Source: Scilla litardierei (lineage: Eukaryota > Streptophyta > Magnoliopsida > Asparagales > Asparagaceae). From it: DNA of 64,000 bases. The translations under genes were made by a program, and so were the position numbers. The stretch is taken from positions 1-64,000 of the forward strand of contig JAULAV010009399.1 in NCBI GenBank assembly GCA_030789695.1, written 5' to 3'. Position 1 is the first letter of the stretch. Every line of letters begins with the position of its first letter. The notes below the pieces were generated by a model. The model was not told the origin of the DNA and ran no database searches. It saw only the letters and a list, made by a program, of their open reading frames with translations. Positions 9,077 to 20,413 of the stretch are shown here, piece by piece.

Positions 9077-12000
9077 CAAACAAAAAAATTCCCTCAAGTT
9101 GATTCAGCCAACAAATTAGGAGCATTAAAAAGTTTAGAACATAAAAGATGACAAAATTTGGGCAATCAGACTATGATTTCTGACATGCTGCACTGCTGAT
9201 TTCTGACATGCTGCACTGCTGACAGAACATCTACTCAAGGACAGCCACAATGACCATGGGTGACTTTCAGTGCATCTTACAGACCTTTTGCTTGCTATAG
9301 TAAGCTTTTACTCCACTCAAGTCCACACTGCACCCCTCAACTTGACACCTTGGTGGCTTATTTTTGGAGCTCTTAAAGGAAGAAGAAGAGCAAGATGAAG
9401 AGATCCAACTACCACCACCACCATTGATACTCTGCAAACACATTCAATTGTATAATAAGTAAACTCATTCAAAATAATTATATTTATCTTAGTTAAAATT
9501 TTCATATAAACCGAGAGGTGCATTCCCCAAAATAACAAACTACCATATCAGTTTCTCAAGAAGAAACAATTTATACATGAATCAAGAACTGAAAACAGAA
9601 ATTTGAAACAAAAAGAAAAAGTGTCATGAATATTTTGTTTGATCGGTGCAATTACCATTCATGACATTGTTATTGTTCTGAGTTCTTATGTTGCTCGATT
9701 TAATCTTGTAAATTTCAATTTTGGTTGATCATTAGTAAATTAGTTTGTTCTTCAAATAAAAAACATTCAGGTATGATGCTGCCAGGTAAGATACACGTAA
9801 AACTTGAATTTCTGCTAGGTAAGATACATGTATACTTCTTTTTGGAACCGAAATTGTGTTGTGTGTGTGTAATTATTCTTCATATCAATTGATGAGCTAG
9901 AGGTAGGAAATTGATGTCATGACTTCTTGGGAATTTGTTCATATATGAATTACGTGTTTTTGTGGTTAATATTCTAGACAATTTTGTTGTGTGATTGTCA
10001 AAGATCTTGTTTATACGCTTATTCTCTTTTTTCAGCTCTCTTATATTCAAATACATACATGTAATTTCTGAATGTTGACCCTTTATGACTGGGGCTCTGC
10101 TCTTCAAAAATTCTTTTGCTCTTCAAATAAAAAAATCATGTATGATGCTGCCAGGTAAGCTACACGTAAAACTTGTATTTCTACCAGCAATTGTTCTTCA
10201 TATCAGTTTTTTTGGAATTGATATTGGATGCAATTGTTCTTCAAATCAGATTTTCATTCTTGAAGCTACTGCAACATTGATGCTTGAATTTTTTTGCATT
10301 CTTTTTGTGCTTGAAATCATGTATATGGCTCAAATATGTGCATTTTACATGTCAAGTATGGCTCAAGTATGGCTCAAGTATGAGCATTCTTCAAATCAGA
10401 TGATTTTTTTTAGAGTGTCTGGTATTTTGAAGCTATGTGCTCAACTTTGGAGTGCTGGTAAGATTAGGCCTTATCTTGGGCTATGTGCTCAACTTTGGAA
10501 GGCATGTAAGATTATCTCTTATTCATGGGTTTCTTGTTTAATTACATAGTTGCAATGCATAAGAAGAAATTTCATAGATTAACTGGTTCATTTAGTTTGT
10601 TAATTTGTGATTCCAAGGTAATTGGGTTGGCATGATGATGATGGGCACTGTGCTATAGATCTTGTTTTGGCTTGTCTATTGAACGGACTGGAACAAAGAG
10701 GTAAAAAATAGAAAGGTTAGTTAGTGTTAGCATGAAATGTCTCATGATTTGCATTTAGTTAAATTTCATTGACACCATATGTTACCATGAAAACATATAT
10801 TTGAAAACATATATGAGAGACAGTTTATCATAAATATTCTTTGATAATTTGTAACAGAAAAATATCATCAAAATATCTCTTGGAAGTAAGAAACTGCACA
10901 TGAAAAATGGATGTAGACAATTGTTTTCATCTCTTAAGTCCATTCTCCCGTCTGTTTCTTCTTTTAACTTTTGCATTGACATGACTTCACACAGACCACA
11001 TATTAAGCTAGGCGTTAGCATTTTCATTACATGTACCTATATTGATATATCTTATACAGTTTTACAATTCGGGAATGGTGACCAAAATGAATCATAAATT
11101 GAAACTCCTTAAACAAATTGAGATGATGTAGAATAAAATAAATCCCTTCAGTGGAAACTACTCAAGCCATTAAAGACAAAGAACAAAGAAATGTAGCTTC
11201 ATAAAATTTCAGGTTGGTCAGTAACAATTATAACAGTATTGATATCTCAAGTCGTGCATAACAGTATAAATTTATCCTAGCTCTTTGTTCTGAGAACATA
11301 ACTCGACAATGTGTGCCACATGTTTTATATTTTTGGTAAGTCAATTAAAAAGAAGTTGATGTGCATGTGTACCAATTTATGGTTCCTTTTTGTATTTTTC
11401 TTCCATTCTGTTTGTTTTCTTTTATTCATTTCTCCCATTTGTCCAAATATACGGGCAAGCATGCTCTCACATGCATATGCATGTGCATGTGTACCTTGCA
11501 TGTGTGAGGGAACATGGGTGTGGATGTGTGGATACAGAGGAAAAATAGAGGTCATACTCAAATGTTATTCCTAGTACATTCATCAACATCTAGATTTTAC
11601 TTTGAAGATAATGTCATATTATACAGGAGGGAGAAAATAGAGAATGAAATGGAAAAAATATAAAGTAAAGGAGCATTAATTGACAAAAATATAAAGATAA
11701 TGTCATATTTACTAAATCTGTTGCTTGATAAACATCGCTGGTTGAAAACGTTGAGCATTGTTGCTCCTATCTTGGCAGGGGACTCTACCATGGTGATGCC
11801 TGCTTATCTCAGTGTGTTGATCGTGTCCTGTGATGTGCCCTTCCTGCCAGAAATAATTGCTGTATGAAACAAACGAAGAAGACAGAAGCAATCACATGGA
11901 TCTTTTATGGAGGGCCAAAGTTGTTCATAGAAGCAACCAAAATTAAACCAAGCAAACATGCATGATTATCATATGATCATATCATTATCAAAACATTCAA

Positions 12001-14999
12001 AACTAAACAAATGCAGCAGCCAATTAAGCAAATGTTTACTATGGATAACATGGCCCTCCAGAAAGATCGAACAAATTTAACTTAATGTGGCATCATCATT
12101 GACCCAAGCTAGTGACATTTTCAACCCATGGAATTATGGAGAATGGGGTCATCATAAATCATGGAAACACATCTTATTTGTTACCCAATTCAGAACAATG
12201 CAATGCAACCAAGAACCCCTTCAATGTTTTAAAAAAAATAAGAACAGGAAAGAAAACGATTTTCTATGAGGAGTTTACAGTTGACACTAAAGGCACAAGC
12301 TATAAGAAATAAGTCAATCAAAACAAAATTCCCAAAGATATAAGTATCAAATGTATAACAGGCAATACCGGAAAGAGTGAAATTGTACCTTGACTTCATA
12401 AATGCCAACCTGTCTATAAACGGTTTTGGGCAGAATAAGGTTTACCCATAAATTTGAGGCAGGGTGGTAGACGAAAAATTTCAGAAGAATCGTAAGAGAG
12501 CTAACATATTAATGGCAATTGATACTTTGAAAAAACAATTAGAACGTACTGAGCTATTTAGTAAATACATGTCTTCTCCTGTAGCATGTCATACTACCAA
12601 CACATAAACCCAAAAAAGTTCACCGAAAGGATAGATGCTTTATAATTACCACTCCTTATGCTGACGTCATTGACTAATTTGATTTTATATACATTATCAT
12701 GGAAGACCCCTACATCATGTGTTGTAAAGCCAAGAATTCTTGCACGTATAAATGTCGGATAATTATGGAGAATCTATTCATCCTTTAGATACTTGATATC
12801 ATAAATGCAAAAGCTCCAGAAGATGAGAGACAATCAAACTTGCATGATATTGTACAACTAATAAAAAGAAGTCCTCAAGCATGGTTTAATGTTGAAAGTT
12901 ATTTAGAATTCAGAGCCTTGATAAGAAACATGGAAATGGCATCTACTTTGAACTTGTACAAACTGTGATGGAAGATGACATCTAATATATGTGATTTTAG
13001 GTGGACATATCATATCAGGATTCATGATTAACGTCTCTTCGAATATGTCATTAACTCAAGTTTCTGTCTAGTGAAATGAATTCATGTGTGGAATATCATT
13101 TGTTGAATCATTGACCTAAGCCTCATATAACATTATAGACATTCGTCCACTGCAACAAAGGGTACCTTTTCTGAACCATTAGAACAGAAAATTTGCATGC
13201 TAGCATTCCAGCATCAACTCCAGTCAACATGTCTTGCTCAGATGTGTACATTTGTGTGCTGAATTTTCATGATCAACCTGCTGCAGCTCATACTATGATT
13301 GATTGATTCTCTTGGGGTTGCCTATTGCCTGTCTATTATTACAGCTATATTAAAGCCCAGGCCGACCTGTGATAGTTTTAAAAGTAATCATACTAAATCT
13401 GTTGCTTGCCAAACATTTGGTAATTTGCCTTAATTATGTAGCAATTTTTTTCCAGGACATCCAAAATTGCATTGCTACCTAACTTCTAAGTTGGGAAAGC
13501 TACATGGAAATGGTGGTAGTATACCATCTTTGCTACAAATTTCATTGCTTCTTTTATTGCTCATATGAACCTTCAATAATTTCTATCTTTGAGAATTTCT
13601 GTGTCACATTTCGAAAATTCAGCAAGTTTTATTTTTACAATATAACATATAATCATAAGAGAATACATTTTCCTTTTTTGGCTAATCATGCTTGCATAAA
13701 GATTTATATTTCAATTGGTTGACAAAAAGAAGAAAAAATCATCTTGTTCATCCCATCAATGGTTGCAAACAGGACATCAATCTCATTGTGACCAACCAAA
13801 AACCAGAATCACATACCAGTAAAAAGCCAAACGCTCAAACATGGACAAAACATTGATTACATATCAAAATAATTATCTAACCAAAGCTCCTAACCAATCT
13901 TAATGATAAACAAAAGAATATACAAAATGTGAGGCATACCTCTTGGCTTGCTATTGAAAATGAATAGAACTTTTCGTCGAACAGGTGGCGTGCGATTTTG
14001 TAACCAACCAAAAACCAGAAAAACAGCCTGAGACAAAGAGACGAAAATCCCAATCAGTCAAGCAAGTCCGGCATGTACTATTCACCCTAAATCTTACAAA
14101 ACAAATGTATAAAAATATTACAGAACATCAAATACAAAACAAATCTATTAAATATGAAAGGCAATGTGGGGGCCTTTTTCTTGGTGCGGAACATCAAAAC
14201 ACACGTATTTTGCAAAAATGAATCAATTGCAGAACATCAAAACAAATGCAGGGACTCATATACGCATATGTATCAATTACAAAACAAATGTATCAATTGC
14301 AGAACAATGAACCTCTAAAAATGAAATTGTTTATCAATTGCAGGACAATGAACAATGAAATTGTTAATCAAAAACGGAAGATGATGCTGATTCGACAATC
14401 GGAAGATGATGCTGGCTGAAAAAGGCTCCAATGCATGTGGGGTTACCTACGACAAAAACAGAATGAGATGTAGAGGTAGATGTAGAAATTAAGAAGATCT
14501 TTGATTTCTGATATATGATGGTGGCCCAGATTAAAAAGATCACTTACTTGCGAATGAAAACCCTCAAAATTAAGAAGATCTCTTACCTGCAATGATCTTG
14601 GCTTTTGGGGATTTGGGGAGCTGAGAGTGTGATTCTGAGAGTGTGATCTCCTTTCCCCCCTAACAATTCTAATTTTTTTGGGTCTGTGATTCTGAGAGTG
14701 CGATTTTGAGAGTGCGATTTCCCCTAACAATTCTAATGAGGGGAGGTCTGGAGTGGAAACCATAGCACGCGATATATATTTATGTTGGGCAGTTGGAGTG
14801 TCCCTAAAATTTTGATTTAAAACCCCAAATGCAAACGTTTTCATTCAAAATTCAAAAAATTTCCCCCACTATGTTCCCCCCAAACGTTTCAAATTTCAAA
14901 AAATTTTATCTCACTCTCTTGCATGCGGGACCCACTCTCTTTGTGACTGGGACAAACTCTTGGTGACTGGGACAAACTTTTGCTGACTGGGATAAAGAT
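9077..14999. other. AT-rich interval, no recognised gene
   Basis: Contains a 22-bp tandem pair (TTTCTGACATGCTGCACTGC, 9177-9222) and the right copy of the 7.7-kb duplication (9437-9620). A 154-codon frame at 10085-10549 has internal duplications and no recognisable domain. An exon-like open stretch follows an AG at 12789. The remainder is low-complexity AT-rich DNA with intron-like composition. I find no RNA gene or intact CDS. Confidence 0.45.
12789..12968 (+). other. Exon-like open stretch, unidentified
   Basis: Preceded by a pyrimidine-rich run ending TTTAG. The frame ILDIINAKAPEDERQ...NLHDIVQLIKRSPQAWF stays open for 59 codons and then stops. The mixed charged/hydrophobic composition is more protein-like than neighbouring frames, but I recognise no family and see no partner exon. 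Confidence 0.2.
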
Positions 15000-15250
15000 T
15001 CAAAAAATGCTCTGTTTTATAGAATAGATTTCCATAATTGATGTGCTCCAAATTTTGAGAAACAAATTGATGTGCTCCAAATTTTGATGTTCTTCAACTA
15101 TTATCCAAGTGAAGTGACCATCTCCATTTTCCCTATCTTCTTCATTCAAGCCTCTCACATCTTTCCCTGTCATCTTTTGGTTAGCAAACCAAAGGAGTCT
15201 CCAACTGAAGTGACCATCTCCATTTGTTAACTTGAGTGTTGTTCTGAAAA
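15000..15250 (-). other. Helitron 5'-like end followed by a duplicated exon-like stretch
   Basis: Plus positions 15000-15027 read on the minus strand as TCTATTCTATAAAACAGAGC then TTTTTTGAATC, close to the Helitron 5' consensus seen at 6057. To its right, on the minus strand, a frame after TTTTTCAG contains NGDGHFSW and NGDGHFTW about 32 residues apart. This reflects a ~25-bp direct repeat at 15104-15134 and 15199-15224. No family recognised. Confidence 0.3.
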
Positions 15251-16269
15251 AGGGAAACATGAAAACAATACAAAAATTTATTTTTAGTGAATATATATGG
15301 AACACCATTCTGTCTCCAAATTAAACTCTGCCACCCCCACCCAAACCATCAGCACCAAGTAAAAAAGAACAAAAGATCGATCCATCCATTCCTAAATTTC
15401 GGCATTAATGGAGAGAATGCATGTATCCTAACACTTTTCCCACTTGCCTTCGAATGATCTGAATCTGGCAAATTGGTTGGGTATGGTTGGATTTGAACCA
15501 TATTGGAGAATATGGTATGGCGATCATGCTCTGATTTAAAGTTGAAACATACATACGTTAAGATCTGTAGATGGTTTAAACCATATATTTGGTTTTATGG
15601 AAATTAACTCAGTTGATTAATAGCTGACATAATATTTGCTTCAGTAAAGACTTCATAAGCTTTTATATTTGAACAATTTACATATTAAGCTGAACTACAT
15701 TTCATGTAACTACCAAAGTAACAAAACTTGTGAATGTAAGTCAAATAAACTGATTTATGCCTACACCATTATTTTATTACATGCTATTAATATATTTTTT
15801 CATGTTAAAATTGTTACTTTAACTGGCAACTTTTCCTTTTTCCATAAAAGATCAATTGTTCAAAATAAGCAGCAAATGCTCCACTTTTGATAAAAACACT
15901 TATTTAGTTCCAAAATAGATAGTTGAAACCACATATTTTATCTAGACCAAAGTTCCAATGGTCATTCTATATTGAAAGTCTGACCATAACGTATGCCCTT
16001 TTATGCCAAAAAATTCAGTTTTTTAAAGAAACCAGTTAACAAAGAATGAAGCATAATTTCTAATAGAAATATCAATCGTTTTCTAATAGATAGATGAATC
16101 ATAATAGAAAAAAATCAGAGGTACCCCTTTGATTGATGAATGATCTGAATTGTAATAGATGGATCTCAATTTTGTTCTCTCCTCTAATTCACTATCTAAT
16201 AGGATTACAGAAACTAAAAAACAAATATCCATATTTTTTTCAAATATAAAGAATAATGAATTAAAAGAG

Positions 16270-16370
16270 AAAACACTAACCCCTTTGAGCCTACAAATCT
16301 TTTGATGGATATTAATAATTTGCAACTGGATTTCAGTAGAATTCACAGCTGCCGCAAAGTAAGCCTGCTC
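16270..16370 (-). other. Exon-like fragment, unidentified
   Basis: On the minus strand TTTTTTGTAG precedes an open stretch encoding QAYFAAAVNSTEIQLQ, IINIHQKICRLKG, followed by GTTAGTG as a possible donor. Acceptor, open frame and donor together look like a ~95-bp internal exon. I do not recognise the protein. It lies 370 bp beyond the API5-like exons in the same direction, but does not match the API5 sequence I know. Confidence 0.35.
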
Positions 16371-16736
16371 TACAAAAAATTCTATTTTTTTCAAAGAAAC
16401 CAGTTAAAAAAGATGAAGCATAATCTGATGCTTCCATAAACATACAATTAAAAAAATTGCCCATTAAGATTTATATTCCTCGAGTTTTTGGTCATAATCT
16501 GATGTTTACTTTTGAATCAAGTATTTTCTTGCAACCAGTGATATGAAACATCAGCTACCAACATTAAAATGAAAAAAGCATGTCCACAGTAAAATGTTAA
16601 TACTGCCGGGAGAAGTCAGACCACATGAAAATAACGTCAAAGATGAGTAGAATTACCTTTAGATGGTAAGAAAAGTTTTAAAAAATATAACAATTAATAG
16701 ACATGAAATTTATAAAACAGTATACATATGCAGTAC

Positions 16737-17416
16737 CTATCAGTGCAATCTTGTATCCACAAAGACTATTCGTGGAGTTTGGAGTCTGCAGCATAGAACC
16801 AGCATTTAAAATAAAATAAAAGTACGAAGAAGAAGAAGAAGAAAACAAGAATAAAGGAAAGGGGATGCTGATCTACAAAAAAAGCTGGAGCCTGTGAAAG
16901 GTGTATAATAAGCATTCAACATAATGCAAATTTTCTTCTTCGGTCTTTCTCTTAGGCATGTACTTCTGCAGAAAAACAGAAAAGAATTGTAAACATGAAG
17001 CTGATTACAAATCAATAAATAGGACATCAAAGCTGGAAACACTATTTGCATTGAAAAATCAAAATCATGGACACAAAAAAGCAGCACCAGTAACTAAAAG
17101 TTTCTATTTAGTCAGAGGATCAAACCTCGTATCACAGAAAGAGATTGCAATGAGAAAAAAAAGCTTGCATTGAAAAGAATAATAGGCGGCCAGAAAGTAG
17201 AAGTAAAGAATTTGAAATCAGTAAATGCAGACAGTGAATCCAACGAATGCTTAAAAAACACAAAAGTGGATGACAACAAATGGATGGCTTTCAGCATCTA
17301 GATACCTTAAGTAGTTAAACAATAGAGGGAAGAAGTTGGCGTGAATCCTGTGCCGCTGCATATGGTGAACATCCAGAAAGAGTCTTGAGTAAATCAAGCT
17401 TCCTCTCTTCTGGAAA
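16737..17416 (-). pseudogene. API5 (apoptosis inhibitor 5)-like gene fragment, three exons with introns
   Basis: Minus-strand exons match consecutive parts of plant API5. Exon 1 (17416-17306), after TATCAG, reads FPEERKLDLLKTL, SPYAAAQDSRQLLPSIV, a stop where API5 has Q (CAA to TAA), then LLK and donor GTATCT. Exon 2 starts at 16965 after CTGCAG with KYMPKRKTEEEN and YVECLLYTFH, then degenerates. Exon 3 (16785-16737), after CTGCAG, reads TPNSTNSLCGYKI. API5 is a conserved helical-repeat protein linked to survival and RNA processes; this piece covers only part of its middle/C-terminal region. Retained introns mean capture at DNA level. Nothing suggests a functional product. Confidence 0.75.
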
Positions 17417-17548
17417 CTGATAAAATATAACCAAGCATTAGAAGGAGAAAAATAACACACCCATCTTACCATTTCAATAGTTAATAAAATAAAAGAACAT
17501 AAAGAAAAATGGTCAAAAAGACCATTCAGATGGCAAGAGGATTAATGC

Positions 17549-17641
17549 CTGTGAGAGAATGATTGTACCACCGAACGACTCGAAGAGTGATTCACTCTTC
17601 ATCATCTGAACTATTTTTTGGGTGAATCCTTGCATAGCATC
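17549..17641 (-). pseudogene. Beta-galactosidase (GH35) single-exon fragment
   Basis: After TTGCAG the minus strand encodes DAMQGFTQKIVQMMKSE, SLFESFGGTIILSQ. Plant family-35 beta-galactosidases have A-MQ-FT-KIV-MMK-E-LF-S-QGGPIILSQ here, with an intron directly after the SQ. In this copy the next bases are GC rather than GT. Only about 31 residues are present; the IENEYG segment that should follow is absent. It lies about 130 bp upstream of the API5-like exons in the same direction, so the two come from different genes joined in one block. Confidence 0.65.
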
Positions 17642-17899
17642 CTGCAACAAAAACATTAACATAAACAAACCTAGCTTTTGATGTCGAGGGCTAAAAAAAT
17701 CAAAAATAATAGGGGGAAACCTAGCTTTTGACAATAAAGAAATGGGCTGAAAAACATTAAAGCTTGCTTTAATAAGCACAATTAAGCAAGATGAATATAC
17801 AGAAAGTATTCTCCATTTAGATTTTGGAACATAAGACTAAAAATGACATTTTGATATAAATGTTAACATTATCATCAAATTGCAATCTTTTTATGATGG

Positions 17900-18640
17900 G
17901 GGGAAATGAAATTTTTACCTCATTACCATCCCCTGGAAAGAACACAGAGTAGGCAGCTGGATCTGTGCCCGTAGCCGGCGCCAATGCAGAGGCGGCGGTA
18001 GACCGGAGGGGGATCAGTGACTGGGATCCTATACCATTTGGCACCACCAGAGAGAGGGAAGAACTTGGCCTACCTCTTCAGCTCCCCTTCACACCAATGC
18101 CAAGCACTGAGCTGTCGTTGTGGGTAGGTGGAGGGCTGCGATTTTTGGGGAAGCTGCAGTGGAAGCTGCCGTTGTAGGTAGGTGAAGCTGCCGTTGTGGG
18201 TAGGTGGTGGGCTGCAATTTTTGGGGAAGGTGTCGTGGAAGCTGCCGTTGATGTGCGTCATTGTCCTCAGAGCCGAAACAAAGAGTGAGGGATCTGAGTG
18301 CAGGCTGAGGGGAGCTGTGCAGGGGACCGAGGGGGAGGGTGGTCTGCCGGCTGTGAAGGCATGCGAGCACCATCCGGCTGTGAAGAGAGGTTGAGGGTAT
18401 TGAGGGTTTGAGGGGAGGCGCTACAGAACGGGATGTGAGCTGCTCGCGGAAGATATTTTTTTGGGGAGAGAGAGTGTGGGTAGAGAAGAGAATTTTTTAG
18501 GGTTTGAGGGGAGGCGCTCCGGAACTGGATGGGAGCTGCTCGCGAAAGAGGATTTTTTAGGGGGAGAGACAGAGAGGGTAGGGAAGAGAATTTTAAACTT
18601 GTTTTCAAACTCCAAATTTTAAATTTCAAAACTCCCCCCA
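17900..18640 (-). other. GC-rich block with repeats, possible captured 5' gene end
   Basis: Minus-strand frame at 17920-18050 (RSTAASALAPATGTDPAAYS, VFFPGDG, then GTAATG) looks like a first exon with donor, family unknown. 18110-18250 holds imperfect repeats of AGCTGCCGTTGTGGGTAGGTG. 18400-18580 holds a ~75-bp direct duplication built on GGGTTTGAGGGGAGGCGCT and GAGCTGCTCGCG. Several overlapping ORFs arise from these repeats. Confidence 0.4.
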
Positions 18641-18654
18641 AATTTTAAATTTCA

Positions 18655-18890
18655 ACACTTATTCAATTTCTCTTATCCAATATCTCTTATCCAATATCTC
18701 ATATAACATCCCTCATTTTTATACCCTAAATACAATTCAACCTCTTATCCAATATCTCTTATCCAAAAACTCATCATAACATCCCTCATTTTTATACCCC
18801 AAATAAAATTCAAACCCTTATCCAATTTATCTTATCCAAAAACTCTTATCCAAAAACCCATGATAACATCCCTGTTTTATTTTATATATA

Positions 18891-18926
<36 letters not shown>
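18655..18926. repeat. Inverted arm of the satellite plus AT centre
   Basis: Contains TTATCCAATTTCTC, TTATCCAATATCTC and AACATCCCTC units, the reverse complement of the satellite to its right. A TA tract (18884-18926) forms the centre. The arms closest to it, GATAACATCCCT and AGGGATGTTATC, could fold into a long hairpin. Confidence 0.85.
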
Positions 18927-18928
<2 letters not shown>

Positions 18929-20395
18929 AGGGATGTTATCAAGAGAAATTGGATAAGAGATATTGGAAAAGAGAAATTGGATAAGAGATATCTATATTAT
19001 AAAAGAGGGATGTTATCAAGAGAAATTGGATAAGAGATATTGGAAAAGAGAAATTGGATAAGATATATCTATATTATAAAAGAGGGATGTTATCAAGAAA
19101 AATTGGAAAAGAGATATTGGAAAAGAGAAATTGGATAAGAGATATCTATATTATAAAAGAGGGATGTTATCAAGAGAAATTGGATAAGAGATATTGGACA
19201 AGAGATATTGGATAAGAGATATTGGACAAGAGAAATTGGATAAGAGATATCTATATTATAAGAGAGGGATGTTATCAAGAGAAATTGGATAAGAGATATC
19301 TATATTATAAAAGAGGGATGTTATCAAGAGAAATTGGATAAGAGATATCTATATTATAAAAGAGGGATGTTATCAAGAGAAATTGGATAAGAGATATTGG
19401 AAAAGAGAAATTGGATAAGAGATATCTATATTATAAAAGAGGGATGTTATCAAGAGAAATTGGATAAGAGATATTGGACAAGAGAAATTCGATAAGATAT
19501 ATATATATATTATAAAAGAGAGATGTTATCAAGAGAAATTGGACAAGAGATATTGGACAAGAGAAATTGGATAAGAGTTATCTATATTATAAAAGAGGGA
19601 TGTTATCAAGATATATCTATATTATAAAAGAGGGATATTATCAAGAGAAATTGGATAAGAGATATTGGACAAGAGAAATTGGATAAGAGATATCTATATT
19701 ATAAAAGAGGGATGTTATCAAGAGAAATTCGATAAGAGATATTGGACAAGAGAAATTGGATTAGAGATATCTATATTATAAAAGAGGGATGTTATCAAGA
19801 GAAATTGGAGAAGAGATATTGGACAAGAGAAATTGGATAAGAGATATCTATATTATAAAAGATGGATGTTATCAAGAGAAATTGGACAAGAGATATTGGA
19901 CAAGAGAAATTGGATAAGAGATATCTATATTATAAAAGAGGGATGTTATCAAGAGAAATATGACAAGAGATATTGGACAAGAGATATCTATATTATAAAA
20001 GAGGGATGTTATCAAGAGAAATTGGATAAGAGATATTGGACAAGAGAAATTGGATAAGAGATATTGGACAAGAGAAATTGGATAAGAGATATCTATATTA
20101 TAAAATAGGGATGTTATCAAGAGAAATTGAATAAGAGATATTGGACAAGAGAAATTGGATAAGAGATATCTATATTATAAAAGAGGGATGTTATCAAGAT
20201 AAATTGGATAAGGGATATTGGACAAGAGAAATTGGATAAGAGATATCTATATTATAAAAGAGGGATGTTATCAAGAGAAATTGGATAAGAGAAATTGGAC
20301 CAGAGAAATTGGATAAGAGATATCTATATACAAAAGAGGGATGTTATCAAGTGAAATTGGATAAGAAAAATTGGACAAGAGAAATTGGATAAGAG
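18927..20395. repeat. Modular satellite, ~77-bp modal unit, about 20 copies
   Basis: Each unit has a head of ~48 bp (ATCTATATTATAAAAGAGGG, ATGTTATCAAGAGAAATTGG, ATAAGAG) followed by zero, one or two blocks of ~28 bp (ATATTGGACAAGAGAAATTG, GATAAGAG). Spacing of the GGATGTTATCAAG core falls mainly at 73-81 bp, with values of 47-50 and 101-106, as expected for 0, 1 or 2 blocks. Long frames rich in DKRY/YYK come from the repeat. Confidence 0.95.
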
Positions 20396-20413
20396 ATGAG
20401 ATTTTGAGTGATA

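Noticed and set aside
10085..10549. 154-codon plus ORF
   Set aside because: Contains internal duplications of GGCTCAAGTATG and GTGCTCAACTTTGGA, has no domain and poor codon character; probably chance.
19833..20120. ORFs rich in DKRY and YYK repeats
   Set aside because: Direct products of the modular satellite.
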